Of a stretch of 64,000 bases of DNA, positions 49,737 through 58,508 are shown in pieces. The number at the start of each line of letters is the position of its first letter. The stretch's first letter is position 1. The notes beneath the pieces were generated by a model, which was given only the letters and a program-made list of their open reading frames with translations, ran no database searches and was not told the origin of the DNA. The DNA is from Austwickia sp. (GTDB lineage: Bacteria; Actinomycetota; Actinomycetes; Actinomycetales; Dermatophilaceae). A program made the translations under genes and the position numbers. The stretch lies in NCBI GenBank assembly GCA_016699675.1, contig CP064985.1, forward strand, positions 1,116,001 to 1,180,000, in the 5' to 3' direction.

Positions 49737-50173
49737 TCGAATGGGGAGGGGTACGTCCGACGCAGTGCCTGACACACGCGCAAGGCACCATCGGACCGGT
49801 AGTGGCGCCGGGGTGAGCAGTTTTTCACCCCGGCGCCTTTGCGCGTCCCGGCTCGCTCAGCCCCGGCCACGGCCTGCTCATGGCAGCCCGCCTCGAACCA
49901 CCGCTCGGCGACAGGCGACACCCCCGCGGCGCCCGTTGAGCGCACGGCGTCCCACCCTATGGAACAGGGCGTTCGTCCAGAAGTGACCGCTCGTCGAGAA
50001 GTCTCGACCGCTCATCGCGCGCCGAACGGTCGGATTGGGGCGACCGGGGTCGTCATCCCCCTTGACACCTGCGCCGACACCGCTCGCGCTCATGGCACGC
50101 CCTGGGGAAGGTCACAGCAATTTCAGAGGTTAACAACCGATCGTGAAGACGTTCCCCGAGAAGGAGTTTCCCC
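49737..50173. other. 437-bp gap with terminator and promoter region of the acyltransferase
   Basis: No convincing gene. It holds the terminator at 49804-49840 and, further right, an AT-richer segment (around 50100-50150) before the acyltransferase with GAGAAGGAG as ribosome-binding site at 50158. Confidence 0.6.
49804..49840 (+). terminator. Strong hairpin terminator after the ArsR-like gene
   Basis: GGCGCCGGGGTGA (49804-49816) pairs perfectly with TCACCCCGGCGCC (49825-49837) around a short T-containing loop, followed by TTT. The 13-bp stem with T-tail is the most classical intrinsic terminator in the window. Confidence 0.85.
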
Positions 50174-51433
50174 GTGACCATCGCGCCTGCCCGCACCACG
50201 CCCGCGCTGGGGCTACCCGCCCCGCAGCCGCGGCCGCGGCAGGCCTGGGTCGACGTCGCGCGCGGGTTCGTCGTCGTGATGGTGGTGGTCATGCACCTCG
50301 GCATCTATCACTTCCTGCCGATGACCACCGGCGAGTCGAGCAACGCCTTCTGGACCGAGGTCAACTCCGTCCTGCAGGTCCTGCGGATGCCGTCCCTGCT
50401 CATCCTGTCCGGCTGGCTCGCCTCGTCGCGGGTGCGGGCGGGGCTGGGCAGCGCGAGAACCCGCCGGACGATCGCCGCCAACGCCTACCTGTACGTGCTG
50501 TGGCTGGCGATCTACGCCGCCGCGGCGGTGGCGCTCGGCGCCACGGAGATGGCCCAGGCGCCGACCCCGCAGACGTTCCTGCCTGAACTGCTCATGCCGT
50601 ACAGCACGCTGTGGTTCCTCGCCGCCCTGGCCTGGTACACCGCCGGCTTGGCCGCCCTGCGCCGCGTGCCGGCTCCGGTCGTCCTGACCGGGCTGTTCGC
50701 CCTCGGGTGGCTGAGCACCAACCTGTGGCCGGTCGAGATGGGGCTGTGGGCGAACATCCCGCACATGGCGATCTACTTCGCGATCGGCGTCTACGCCAAG
50801 CCCGCCATCGAGGCCATCGGCGCGCGCCCCGCCCTGGCGCTCGCCGGCGGAGTCGGCTCCGCCGTCATGCTGGGGGAGATCGCCGGCACGCTGCAGGAGG
50901 GCGGCCTCCCGACGTACCCGTTGGTCGTCGCCCAGTCCCTCGCCGGCGTCGCCGCCGTCTTCGGGGCGGCCTCGCTGGCCACCCGGGACGCCGCGCCACT
51001 GACCAAGCCCCTCGCCTGGCTGGGGCGACGCACGCTGTCGATCTACGCGCTGCACTACCTGGCGATCATGGCCGTCTCGACGGTGGCGTCGGGCCGCCTG
51101 TACGACCTCGACCGCGCGCTGCTCGCCAGCCCCACCGGCCGGTGGGTGTACCCACTCGTGGCGACGGCCGCCATCGTGCTGGCCGCCGTCGCCGTCCACG
51201 AGGCCGCCCAGCACCTCGGCCTGCGCTGGCTGTTCGCGATGCCGCACCGTCCGGCCGCGCTGGCCCGCCGCACCGCCGACGCCCGCGCCCGGGTCGCGCG
51301 CCGCATCGACACGCTGGCCCCGATCGGCTACCTCGCGAGCCACACCCAGCCCGAGCCGCGCGTTCCCGACGACGCCGACTTCGCGGAGGTCGAGGAGCTG
51401 CCGCCGCGGCTCACGCTCGTGCCGGTCGGCTAG
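50174..51433 (+). CDS. Acyltransferase family 3 membrane protein
   Basis: A 419-residue integral-membrane protein with about ten hydrophobic segments. The opening WVDVARGFVVVMVVVMHLGI has the conserved Arg-Gly and the His of the family active site. FLPELLMPYSTLWFLAAL and RRTLSIYALHYLAIM are also typical. It may acetylate a surface or cell-wall sugar. The C-terminal ~70 residues are soluble and charged. GTG start with AAGGAG upstream. Convergent with the ChoD-like oxidase gene, with 9 bp between the stops. Confidence 0.87.
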   Translation: MTIAPARTTPALGLPAPQPRPRQAWVDVARGFVVVMVVVMHLGIYHFLPMTTGESSNAFWTEVNSVLQVLRMPSLLILSGWLASSRVRAGLGSARTRRTIAANAYLYVLWLAIYAAAAVALGATEMAQAPTPQTFLPELLMPYSTLWFLAALAWYTAGLAALRRVPAPVVLTGLFALGWLSTNLWPVEMGLWANIPHMAIYFAIGVYAKPAIEAIGARPALALAGGVGSAVMLGEIAGTLQEGGLPTYPLVVAQSLAGVAAVFGAASLATRDAAPLTKPLAWLGRRTLSIYALHYLAIMAVSTVASGRLYDLDRALLASPTGRWVYPLVATAAIVLAAVAVHEAAQHLGLRWLFAMPHRPAALARRTADARARVARRIDTLAPIGYLASHTQPEPRVPDDADFAEVEELPPRLTLVPVG

Positions 51434-51442
51434 CCACCGCCG

Positions 51443-53236
51443 TTAGGGTGCCACCGCCGCGGGAGTCGAGGCTGTGGTGGCCGGTGTCGGCAGCCAGCCA
51501 GCCAGCAGCGGCCGTTGGGGCGGGATCGGCTCGAGACGCTCGTACGCCGCGCCCAGCGCCGGCCTGGCGTCCGCCTCCCCCCGAACCGGCCACAGCGCCA
51601 TCGCCCGCTCCGCCTGCGCCGTGATGGTGAGCGAGGGGTTCACCCCGAGGTTCGCCGAGACCGCCGAGCCGTCGACGATGTGCAGACCAGGGTGGCCGTA
51701 CGCCCGGTGGTACGCATCGATCACGCCCGTCGCCGGGGAGTCGCCGATGACGGCGCCCCCGAGGTAGTGCGCGGTCATCGGGATGTCGGCGATCTCGCCG
51801 ATGCTCGACAGCGGGAAGCCACCGATCCGGCGGGCCACGAACCGCATCGCGGCGTTCCCGGCGGGGATCCAGCGGGGATTCGGCTCCCCGTGGCCCTGCC
51901 GGGACGCCAAATGCCAGCCCCGCAACCGGCTGCGGCGGCCCCGCACGGTCAGGGAGTTGTCGTAGCTCTGCATGACCAGCGCGATGAACGTCCGCTCGGA
52001 CCAGCGGGGCAGGCCGGCGGTCAGCGACGCGAACCGCCCGGGATGCCGCAGCATCTGCCCGAGCCACCGCAGCGGGCGCGGCCAGCGCCCGCCCCCGTCC
52101 GTCATCAGCGTCGTGAGCAGGCCCATCGTGTTGGAGCCGGGTCCGTACCGGCACGGCTCGATGTGGGTCGCCTCGTCCGGGTGGTACGAGCTCGTGATCG
52201 CCACGCCCCGCGAGAAGTCCACCGGCGCGGCGCGGACCCCTGTGGTCGCCCCGCACAGCGCCTCGGAGTTCGTGCGGGTGAGCTCGCCGAGGCGATCCGA
52301 CAGGCCGGGTAGCGAGCCCTCCGCCTTGAGCCGGGACAGCAAGAGCTGGGTGCCCCACGCGCCCGCCGCGACGACCACCTGGTCGGCCCTGTGGGTGCGC
52401 ACGTCGCGGCGCCCCCAGAACGGGCCGGTACGGCGCGTCGTCACGACGTACCCGCCCCCCGCGCTCGGGCGGACGTCGGTGACCGTACGGCGTTCCTCGA
52501 CGACCGCCCCCAGCCGCTCGGCGAGGTAAAGGTAGTTCTTCACCAGGGTGTTCTTGGCGCCGTACCGACAACCCGACATGCAGTCCCCGCACTCGCGGCA
52601 GCCGGTGCGCTCGGGGCCCGCGCCCCCGAAGTAGGGGTCCGGGACCGTGCGACCCGGCTCCTTGCGCCCGTCCCGACCGAAGAACACCCCGACCGGGGTG
52701 AGCCGGAACGTGGGCCCCCGCCCCGAGGCGTCGGCCAGCTCGCGGATCATCTCGTCCGCGGGCGTGATCGTCGGGTTGGTGACGACGCCGAGCATGCGGC
52801 GGGCGAGGGCGTAGTACGGCGCGAGCTCGGCCCGCCAGTCCGTGATGTGCCCCCACTGCCGGTCCCGGTAGAACGAGTCCGCGGCCGGCTCGTAGAGCGT
52901 GTTGGCGTAGTTGAGCGAGCCACCGCCGACGCCGGCCCCGGCGAGCACCAGGACGTCGGGCAGCACGTGGATCCGCTGGATCCCCAGCAGGCCGAGCCGG
53001 GGCGCGAACAAGAACCGGTCCAGCCGTGTCGACCGCCGGTGGTCGACGTCCGCGAACCGCCGCCCCGCCTCCAGCACCCGCACCCGGTAGCCCTTCTCGG
53101 CCAACCGCAGCGCGCTCACCGAGCCACCGAAGCCCGAGCCGATGACCAGGACGTCGTCCTCGCTATCCCCGCGGCCCTGGCCCCTCATCTCCCCGCGCGC
53201 CTCGTCGCGCGCGGTCCCCGCCCGTCCGGAATCCAT
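51443..53236 (-). CDS. GMC oxidoreductase, ChoD-like (putative cholesterol oxidase)
   Basis: A 597-residue flavoprotein close to M. tuberculosis ChoD (Rv3409c) over its whole length. It has the FAD motif VIGSGFGGSVSALRLAEKG, GAGVGGGSLNYANTLYEP, WGHITDWRAELAPYY, GCRECGDCMSGCRYGAKNT (a Cys-rich loop characteristic of the group) and GGAVIGDSP with VDGSAVSANLGVNPSL at the C-terminus. About 25 residues precede the FAD motif and the true start may be at a later Met. True sterol oxidation by ChoD-type enzymes is uncertain; a hydroxy-lipid is possible. Confidence 0.9.
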   Translation of the reverse strand: MDSGRAGTARDEARGEMRGQGRGDSEDDVLVIGSGFGGSVSALRLAEKGYRVRVLEAGRRFADVDHRRSTRLDRFLFAPRLGLLGIQRIHVLPDVLVLAGAGVGGGSLNYANTLYEPAADSFYRDRQWGHITDWRAELAPYYALARRMLGVVTNPTITPADEMIRELADASGRGPTFRLTPVGVFFGRDGRKEPGRTVPDPYFGGAGPERTGCRECGDCMSGCRYGAKNTLVKNYLYLAERLGAVVEERRTVTDVRPSAGGGYVVTTRRTGPFWGRRDVRTHRADQVVVAAGAWGTQLLLSRLKAEGSLPGLSDRLGELTRTNSEALCGATTGVRAAPVDFSRGVAITSSYHPDEATHIEPCRYGPGSNTMGLLTTLMTDGGGRWPRPLRWLGQMLRHPGRFASLTAGLPRWSERTFIALVMQSYDNSLTVRGRRSRLRGWHLASRQGHGEPNPRWIPAGNAAMRFVARRIGGFPLSSIGEIADIPMTAHYLGGAVIGDSPATGVIDAYHRAYGHPGLHIVDGSAVSANLGVNPSLTITAQAERAMALWPVRGEADARPALGAAYERLEPIPPQRPLLAGWLPTPATTASTPAAVAP

Positions 53237-53363
53237 GTTCGGATGGTTCCGTACCGGTTACTTCCTCGCCACCCGTCTTGTCGAATCGGTGGCCCGTCGC
53301 GTGCGCAACCGACGGTGCACTGGTGCCGCAGTAACGCAGCAATAGCCGCGCTAACCTGTGCGG

Positions 53364-54323
53364 ATGTCGACTCCCGTGCCGGCTCGCGTCGGCGAGCGCG
53401 TGGCGATCCGGTACCGCGGTCCCGACGGCCTCACCGAGGCCGTCGGCGAGGTGACGGAGATCGACGCGGAGACCCTCACGGTCCTGCCCGACGGCGCGGC
53501 TCCCGTCGTCGTCCCCCGCGGCGCCATCTCCGCCGCGCGGGCCGTGCCGCCGCGCGTCGTCCGGCTCGTCTCCCCCATCGAGGACCTCGAGCTGCTCGCG
53601 GCCCGCGGCTGGCCCGGCGCCGAACAGGAGCGGCTCGGCGGGTGGCTGCTGCGCGCGGGAGCGGGCGCGAGCAGCCGCGCCAACAGCGCCCTCCCCACGG
53701 GGGATCCGGGGCTGCCGGTGGGCGCGGCGGTGCAGCGGGTGATCGACTGGTATGCCGAGCGCGGGCTGCCGCCCCAGATCCAGCTGCCGAGGGCGCTGGG
53801 GCCGCGGTTCCCCGCATTCCGCCGGCCGCCCGAGGCCCTGGCGGCCGAGCTGACGGCGCGCGGCTGGGCGACCGCGAAGCCCACCCTCGTCCTGGTGGGC
53901 GACCTGCGCCGGATGCCCCCGCGGGCGACGCCGTACCCCCTGCGCTCCACCTGGACCGACGCCCCGGACGAGGCGTGGTGGGCGCTCGACGGGAGCACGG
54001 GCGGTCGGCGGGTGGAGACCCTGGCCGCGCCCGCGCGCTACATCACCGTGCGCGAGCAGGGCGGCGGCGTCGTCGCCGCGGGGCGGCTGGCGCTGGTTCA
54101 CGACTGGTGCGGACTGACCAACCTGACCGTGCTGCCGGCCAAGCGCGGGCAGGGGCACGGTCGCCGGGCGCTGGAGGCGATGCTCGCCGAGGGGGTGCGG
54201 GCGGGGGCCAAGTTCGCGTACCTGCAGGTCGCCGAGGCGAACACCGCGGCACGCGAGCTGTACGCCGGGCACGGGTTCGCGCCGCACCACGCCTACGACT
54301 ATCACTCCCCGACCGCCGACTGA
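53364..54323 (+). CDS. GNAT acetyltransferase, two-domain
   Basis: A 319-residue protein. The N-terminal ~65 residues form a small beta domain (VGERVAIRYRGPDGLTEAVG). The GNAT domain follows, with LTNLTVLPAKRGQGHGRRAL (acetyl-CoA site) and VAEANTAARELYAGHGFA at the C-terminus. TAACCT (53352-53357) ends 6 bases before ATG 53364, fitting a leaderless transcript; a GTG two codons earlier is the alternative. The substrate is unknown. Confidence 0.83.
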   Translation: MSTPVPARVGERVAIRYRGPDGLTEAVGEVTEIDAETLTVLPDGAAPVVVPRGAISAARAVPPRVVRLVSPIEDLELLAARGWPGAEQERLGGWLLRAGAGASSRANSALPTGDPGLPVGAAVQRVIDWYAERGLPPQIQLPRALGPRFPAFRRPPEALAAELTARGWATAKPTLVLVGDLRRMPPRATPYPLRSTWTDAPDEAWWALDGSTGGRRVETLAAPARYITVREQGGGVVAAGRLALVHDWCGLTNLTVLPAKRGQGHGRRALEAMLAEGVRAGAKFAYLQVAEANTAARELYAGHGFAPHHAYDYHSPTAD

Positions 54324-54345
54324 CCGCTGGCCGCGGCACCTCCGG

Positions 54346-54375
54346 TTGCGATCTAGATACCCCCAGGGGTATATT
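54346..54375 (+). promoter_or_regulatory. Promoter with CsoR/CstR-type operator in the spacer
   Basis: TTGCGA (54346-54351), 18-base spacer, TATATT (54370-54375). The spacer and the start of the -10 box hold ATACCCCCAGGGGTAT (54357-54372), with perfect 7-bp arms ATACCCC/GGGGTAT. This is the form of operator recognised by CsoR-family proteins (copper CsoR, persulfide-sensing CstR). The genes downstream encode a Cys-rich small protein and a CoA-disulfide reductase/rhodanese, so persulfide control fits better than copper. Confidence 0.7.
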
Positions 54376-54491
54376 AGGGATATCGCCCCGCGATGCCACC
54401 GCCAGCTCTGCGACGGAGCGGCGCCTCGACCGCGATCACCCTCGGCGACACCGCCACGACCACCATCACGTCAAGACAAAGGAGCACCGCC

Positions 54492-54665
54492 ATGTGCCGT
54501 GCGGCCACCTGCAAGAAGTGCGGCAAGACCACGTGGGCCGGCTGCGGCCAACACGTCGACCAGGTCATGCGGGGCGTCCCCGCGGCGCAGCGCTGCAGCT
54601 GCCCCCGCGACAACGCCGCCGGTAGCTCCGGGGGCGGGTTCATGGCCAAGCTCTTCGGCCGCTGA
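54492..54665 (+). CDS. Small Cys-rich zinc-ribbon-like protein
   Basis: A 57-residue protein: MCRAATCKKCGKTTWAGCGQ, then HVDQVMRGVPAAQRCSCPRD, and tail MAKLFGR. Six Cys and one His could form a zinc or redox site. AAAGGAG precedes the ATG. It is the first gene behind the CsoR/CstR-like operator and lies 92 bp before the reductase/rhodanese gene, so it may be part of the persulfide response. Small size, RBS and composition support it as real. Function unknown. Confidence 0.8.
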   Translation: MCRAATCKKCGKTTWAGCGQHVDQVMRGVPAAQRCSCPRDNAAGSSGGGFMAKLFGR

Positions 54666-54757
54666 CCGGCTCGCGCCGGCCCGCACAAGGCCGGATTCAG
54701 CGCAGACTGGCTGCGGAAGTGCGCTAGAGGTTGCGCCAGAGGAAAGGGGCAGGGTCC

Positions 54758-56389
54758 ATGAAGGTGGTCATCGTCGGCGGCGTCGCCGGCGGGATGTCGA
54801 CGGCGACGCGCCTGCGGCGCCGTGACGAGTTCGCCGAGATCGTCGTCTTCGAGCGCAGCGAGCACGTGTCGTTCGCGAACTGCGGGCTGCCGTATTACGT
54901 GGGCGGTGCCATCGCCGACCGGCGGTCTCTGCTGCTGCAGACGCCGCAGAGCCTCGCGGCCCGGTTCCGGATCGACGTGCGGGTGCGCCACGAGGTCACC
55001 GGCATCGACCGCGCGGCCAAGACGGTGCGGGTCCGCGACCTCGCGACGGACACCGAGACCACCGAGCCCTACGACGCCCTCGTCCTGGCCCCCGGCGCGG
55101 CGCCGTTCGTGCCCGCCTTCCCGGGCGCGGAGCGGGCGCTGACGCTGCGCAATATCGCCGATGTCGACGCGATGCACGCGGCCGTCACGCATCACCCCAC
55201 CAGCGCCCTCGTCCTCGGCGCCGGCTTCATCGGCCTGGAGGTCGCGGAGAACCTCGTCGAGCGCGGCATCGCGGTGACGATCGTCGAGCTGGCAGACCAG
55301 GTCCTGGCGCCACTCGATCCCGAGATGGCCGCGCTGGTGCAGCATCGCCTCGCGGAGCGCGGCGTCCAGGTGCGCAGGGGGACGCAGGTCAGTTCGTACG
55401 ACGGGCGGACGGCGACCCTGGCCGACGGCTCGACCGTCCCGGCGGAGTTGCTGGTAGCGGCGATCGGCGTACGGGCGGACTCCCGGCTGGCGACCGACGC
55501 CGGTCTGGAGGTCAACGACCGCGGCGGCATCGTCGTGGACGAGCAGCAACGCACGTCGGACCCGGCGATCTTCGCCGTCGGCGACGCCGTGCAGAAGCGG
55601 GACGCCATCGACGGCGGCCCGGCGATGGTCCCCCTGGCCCAGACCGCCAACCGCCACGGCCGCCTGGTCGCGGACGTGATCACCGGCAGGGACACCGCCG
55701 CGCTGCCGGTCCTCGGCACCGCGATCGTCGGCGTCTTCGGCCTCGTCGTCGCTGCCACCGGCTGGAACGAGAAGCGGCTGCGGGCCGCGGGCCGGCCGAT
55801 CCGGGTGATCCACACCCACCCGGCCCACCACGCCGGGTACTACCCCGGCGCCGAGCAGATGAGCCTGAAACTCCTGGTGGACGCGGAGACCGACGCCATC
55901 CTCGGCGCCCAGGGCGTGGGTGGCGCGGGCGTGGACAAGCGCATCGACGTCATCGCGACGGCCATCCGCGGTGGCCTGACCGCGAGCGACCTGGCCGACC
56001 TCGAGCTGGCCTACGCCCCCCAGTTCGGGTCCGCCAAGGACCCCGTCAACATGCTCGGCTTCATCGCCGACAACATGGCCACGGGCCAGGTGGACACGAT
56101 CCAGTGGCACGAGCTGGATGCTGCAGTGGCTTCCGGGGCCGCCGTCCTCGACGTGCGTACGGCCGCCGAGTTCGCCGCCGGGGCGATCCCGGGCGCGGTG
56201 AACATCCCCGTGGACGAGCTTCGCGATCGGCTCGACGAGGTCCCGCCGGGTGACATGGTGGTGCATTGCGCCGTCGGCCTGCGCGGTTACATCGCTGCGG
56301 CCCTGCTCGCGCAGCACGATCGCCCGGTCCGCAATCTCGACGGCGGCATCCGCACCTGGGATGTGATGAATTATGCTAGGGCCCAGTAG
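54758..56389 (+). CDS. CoA-disulfide reductase with C-terminal rhodanese domain (persulfide reductase type)
   Basis: A 543-residue protein. The N-terminal FAD/NAD-dependent disulfide oxidoreductase has VVIVGGVAGGMSTATRLRR, the single active-site Cys42 in SFANCGLPYYVGG, the second Rossmann ALVLGAGFIGLEVAE and IFAVGDAV. The C-terminal rhodanese has the persulfide-carrying Cys near 504 in HCAVGLRGY. This CoADR-Rhd architecture reduces CoA persulfides or polysulfides. ATG 54758 follows GGAAAGGGG. Same strand as the Cys-rich small gene; likely controlled by the operator at 54357. Confidence 0.92.
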   Translation: MKVVIVGGVAGGMSTATRLRRRDEFAEIVVFERSEHVSFANCGLPYYVGGAIADRRSLLLQTPQSLAARFRIDVRVRHEVTGIDRAAKTVRVRDLATDTETTEPYDALVLAPGAAPFVPAFPGAERALTLRNIADVDAMHAAVTHHPTSALVLGAGFIGLEVAENLVERGIAVTIVELADQVLAPLDPEMAALVQHRLAERGVQVRRGTQVSSYDGRTATLADGSTVPAELLVAAIGVRADSRLATDAGLEVNDRGGIVVDEQQRTSDPAIFAVGDAVQKRDAIDGGPAMVPLAQTANRHGRLVADVITGRDTAALPVLGTAIVGVFGLVVAATGWNEKRLRAAGRPIRVIHTHPAHHAGYYPGAEQMSLKLLVDAETDAILGAQGVGGAGVDKRIDVIATAIRGGLTASDLADLELAYAPQFGSAKDPVNMLGFIADNMATGQVDTIQWHELDAAVASGAAVLDVRTAAEFAAGAIPGAVNIPVDELRDRLDEVPPGDMVVHCAVGLRGYIAAALLAQHDRPVRNLDGGIRTWDVMNYARAQ

Positions 56390-56426
56390 ATTCCCTTCTG
56401 TCCGGCACGCTGTCGGCGGGATCGGG

Positions 56427-56455
56427 TCGACAGCGCAGGCCGCGCGACCTATGAT
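56427..56455 (+). promoter_or_regulatory. Sigma-A promoter for the sugar-kinase operon
   Basis: TCGACA (56427-56432), 17-base spacer, TATGAT (56450-56455), followed by the AT-rich ATCGATAACGATTGATTC. The first gene starts 123 bp further, so a leader with regulatory potential is possible. Confidence 0.5.
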
Positions 56456-56577
56456 CGATAACGATTGATTCGACGTTCTAGCGAGCAGCGTCGATCATCG
56501 GGGTCCCGGCTTGCCACGGCACGTGTCGACACGCCCGGGCGGGTCCGCGGGGGGCTTCAGCAGGGGCGGAGGTAGGC

Positions 56578-57594
56578 GTGGCCGACGTTGCGGCGGTCGA
56601 CATCGGGGGGACGCGTCTGAAGGCCGCGATCGTGCACGACGACGGCACCCACGAACTTGCGCGGACCTTCCCGACGCCACCCGACCTTGAGTTTCGCCTC
56701 GGCGAGGTCGTCGGCCAGATCGTCCAGGAACTCGCGCTGGATCTCGGGCGCCGGCCCGCGGCGGTTGGCCTCGCCGCCCCCGGCCTCGTCGATGACACTC
56801 GCGCGATCGGCGTCTTCTCGGCCAACCTCGGGTGGCGGGCCCTCGACCTGCGCAGGCCCATCGCCGAGGCGACGGGCTTGCCCGTCGCCGTCGGTCACGA
56901 CGTCCGGGCCGGGCTCGTCGCAGAGGCCTGGGTGGGTGCGGCGCAGGGCTGCTCCGACGTGGCCTTCGTCCCCATCGGCACCGGCATCTCCGCGGCGCTG
57001 CTCGTCGACGGCCGCGAACTGGTGGCCGGCGGCTTCGCGGGCGAGATAGGGCACGTCGTCGTCGCCCCGGGCGGACCGGCCTGCGGGTGTGGCGGCCGCG
57101 GTTGCCTGGAGGCGGTGGCGTCCGCCGCGGCGATCGCCCGCACGTACGCCGAGCGCACCGGCCGCTCCGACGGCACGGGCCGCGACGGCACGGGCCGCGG
57201 CGGCTCGGGTCGCGGCGACTCGGGTCGCGGCGACGGCACCGGCCGCGCCGACAGCGCCCAGCGCAGCGACAGCTCCGCCGTCGAGGTCGACGCGCGGCGG
57301 GTCGCCGAGCTCGTGGCCGCCGGGGACCCCGTCGCCATCGCGGTGTGGGGCGAGGCCGTCGACCAGATCTCCCGCGTCCTCGCCATGCTGGCGCTGGCCT
57401 CCGGCGCGCAGCTCCTCGTCGTCGGGGGTGGCCTGGCCCAGGCCGGGGACGCGCTGCTGCGACCGCTGCAGGCCGGCGTCACGACGTACGGCGGCACCCT
57501 GCGCCCCCTGCGCGTCGTCCCAGCGACGCTCGGCGAATTCGCCGGCTGCCTCGGGGCGGGCCGGCTCGCCCTGCGCCTGCTGGAGCGCGCATGA
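56578..57594 (+). CDS. ROK-family sugar kinase with a repetitive insertion
   Basis: A 338-residue ROK kinase: AVDIGGTRLKAAIV (phosphate loop), GHDVRAGLVAEAWVGAA, GEIGHVVVAPGGPACGCGGR with the zinc-binding Cys cluster and GCLE. Residues ~198-235 are a Gly/Arg/Asp/Ser repeat with tandem DGTGR/DSGRG units, inserted in a loop. GTG start. The next gene overlaps its stop (ATGA). It may phosphorylate a hexose or N-acetylhexosamine; together with PfkB and GatY-type genes a galactitol/tagatose or GalNAc route is suggested. Confidence 0.88.
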   Translation: MADVAAVDIGGTRLKAAIVHDDGTHELARTFPTPPDLEFRLGEVVGQIVQELALDLGRRPAAVGLAAPGLVDDTRAIGVFSANLGWRALDLRRPIAEATGLPVAVGHDVRAGLVAEAWVGAAQGCSDVAFVPIGTGISAALLVDGRELVAGGFAGEIGHVVVAPGGPACGCGGRGCLEAVASAAAIARTYAERTGRSDGTGRDGTGRGGSGRGDSGRGDGTGRADSAQRSDSSAVEVDARRVAELVAAGDPVAIAVWGEAVDQISRVLAMLALASGAQLLVVGGGLAQAGDALLRPLQAGVTTYGGTLRPLRVVPATLGEFAGCLGAGRLALRLLERA

Positions 57595-58508
57595 TCGTCA
57601 CGGTCACCGCCAACCCGGCGCTGGACATCACCTACACCCTCGATCACCTGCGGCTCGGCGAAAGCCAGCGGCCGACCACGCAGCGGGCGGTCGCCGGCGG
57701 CAAGGGCATCAACGTGGCCTCGGTGCTGCTCGGGTTCGGGTACGACGTGCGGGCCACGGGCGTGCTCGGCGGCCTCTCCGGCGAGTTCATCCGGGCGGAC
57801 CTGACCGCGCGGGGCATCGACCCCAGCTGTTTCGTGGCGTCGGCCGGCGCCACCCGACGTACGGTCAACATCGTCTCCGACGGCGTCTCCACCCTGCTGA
57901 ACGAGACCGGGCCGACGATCGACCCCCCGACCTGGACCCGCCTGGAGCAGACCGTCGCCGAGCTGATGGCGGACCCGCGGGGCACCGCCCTGGTGCTATC
58001 CGGGAGCCTGCCACCCGGCGCGGGCGAGGACTCCTACGCCCGGCTCGTCGCGGCCGCGGGACCGGACGCAGCGACGATCGTCGACGCCGAAGGCCCCGCG
58101 CTGCTGCGCGCGTGCGCGGCACACCCGACGATCGTCAAGCCCAATCGAGCCGAGCTGGCGGCCACGGCCGGCCGCGATGACCTGCTGACCGGCGCCCACG
58201 ACCTGCGCCGCCGCGGCGCGGAGAACGTGCTGGTCACCGACGGCCCGCGCGGGATCGTCTTCGTCCCCGCCGACGGGCCCTCCTACCGGGCCTGGCTGGA
58301 CGCGCCGCTCGCCGGCAACCCCACCGGCGCCGGCGACGCGTTCGCCGCGGCCCTGGCCAGCGGCTTGGCCGACGGATGCGACACCGTCGACCTCCTGCGG
58401 CGCGGCATCGCCTGGTCGGCCGCCGCGGTGCTCGCGCCGATCGCGGGGACGGCCGACCCAGACCGAGCGGCGGAGCTGCTCCCCCATGTGCGGATCGAGG
58501 AGATCTGA
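57591..58508 (+). CDS. PfkB-family kinase (1-phosphofructokinase/tagatose-6-phosphate kinase type)
   Basis: A 305-residue kinase: VTANPALDITYTLDHLRLGE at the start, AVAGGKGINVASVL, LSGSLPPG, VKPNRAEL and NPTGAGDAFAAAL with the catalytic Asp. This matches the FruK/LacC branch that phosphorylates a ketohexose phosphate. Overlaps the ROK gene by four bases and the aldolase gene by one (TGATG), so three genes are translated together. Confidence 0.9.
   Translation: MIVTVTANPALDITYTLDHLRLGESQRPTTQRAVAGGKGINVASVLLGFGYDVRATGVLGGLSGEFIRADLTARGIDPSCFVASAGATRRTVNIVSDGVSTLLNETGPTIDPPTWTRLEQTVAELMADPRGTALVLSGSLPPGAGEDSYARLVAAAGPDAATIVDAEGPALLRACAAHPTIVKPNRAELAATAGRDDLLTGAHDLRRRGAENVLVTDGPRGIVFVPADGPSYRAWLDAPLAGNPTGAGDAFAAALASGLADGCDTVDLLRRGIAWSAAAVLAPIAGTADPDRAAELLPHVRIEEI

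Noticed and set aside
49839..50177. 112-codon plus-strand frame before the acyltransferase
   Set aside because: It covers the terminator and promoter region, lacks an RBS and shows no family features.
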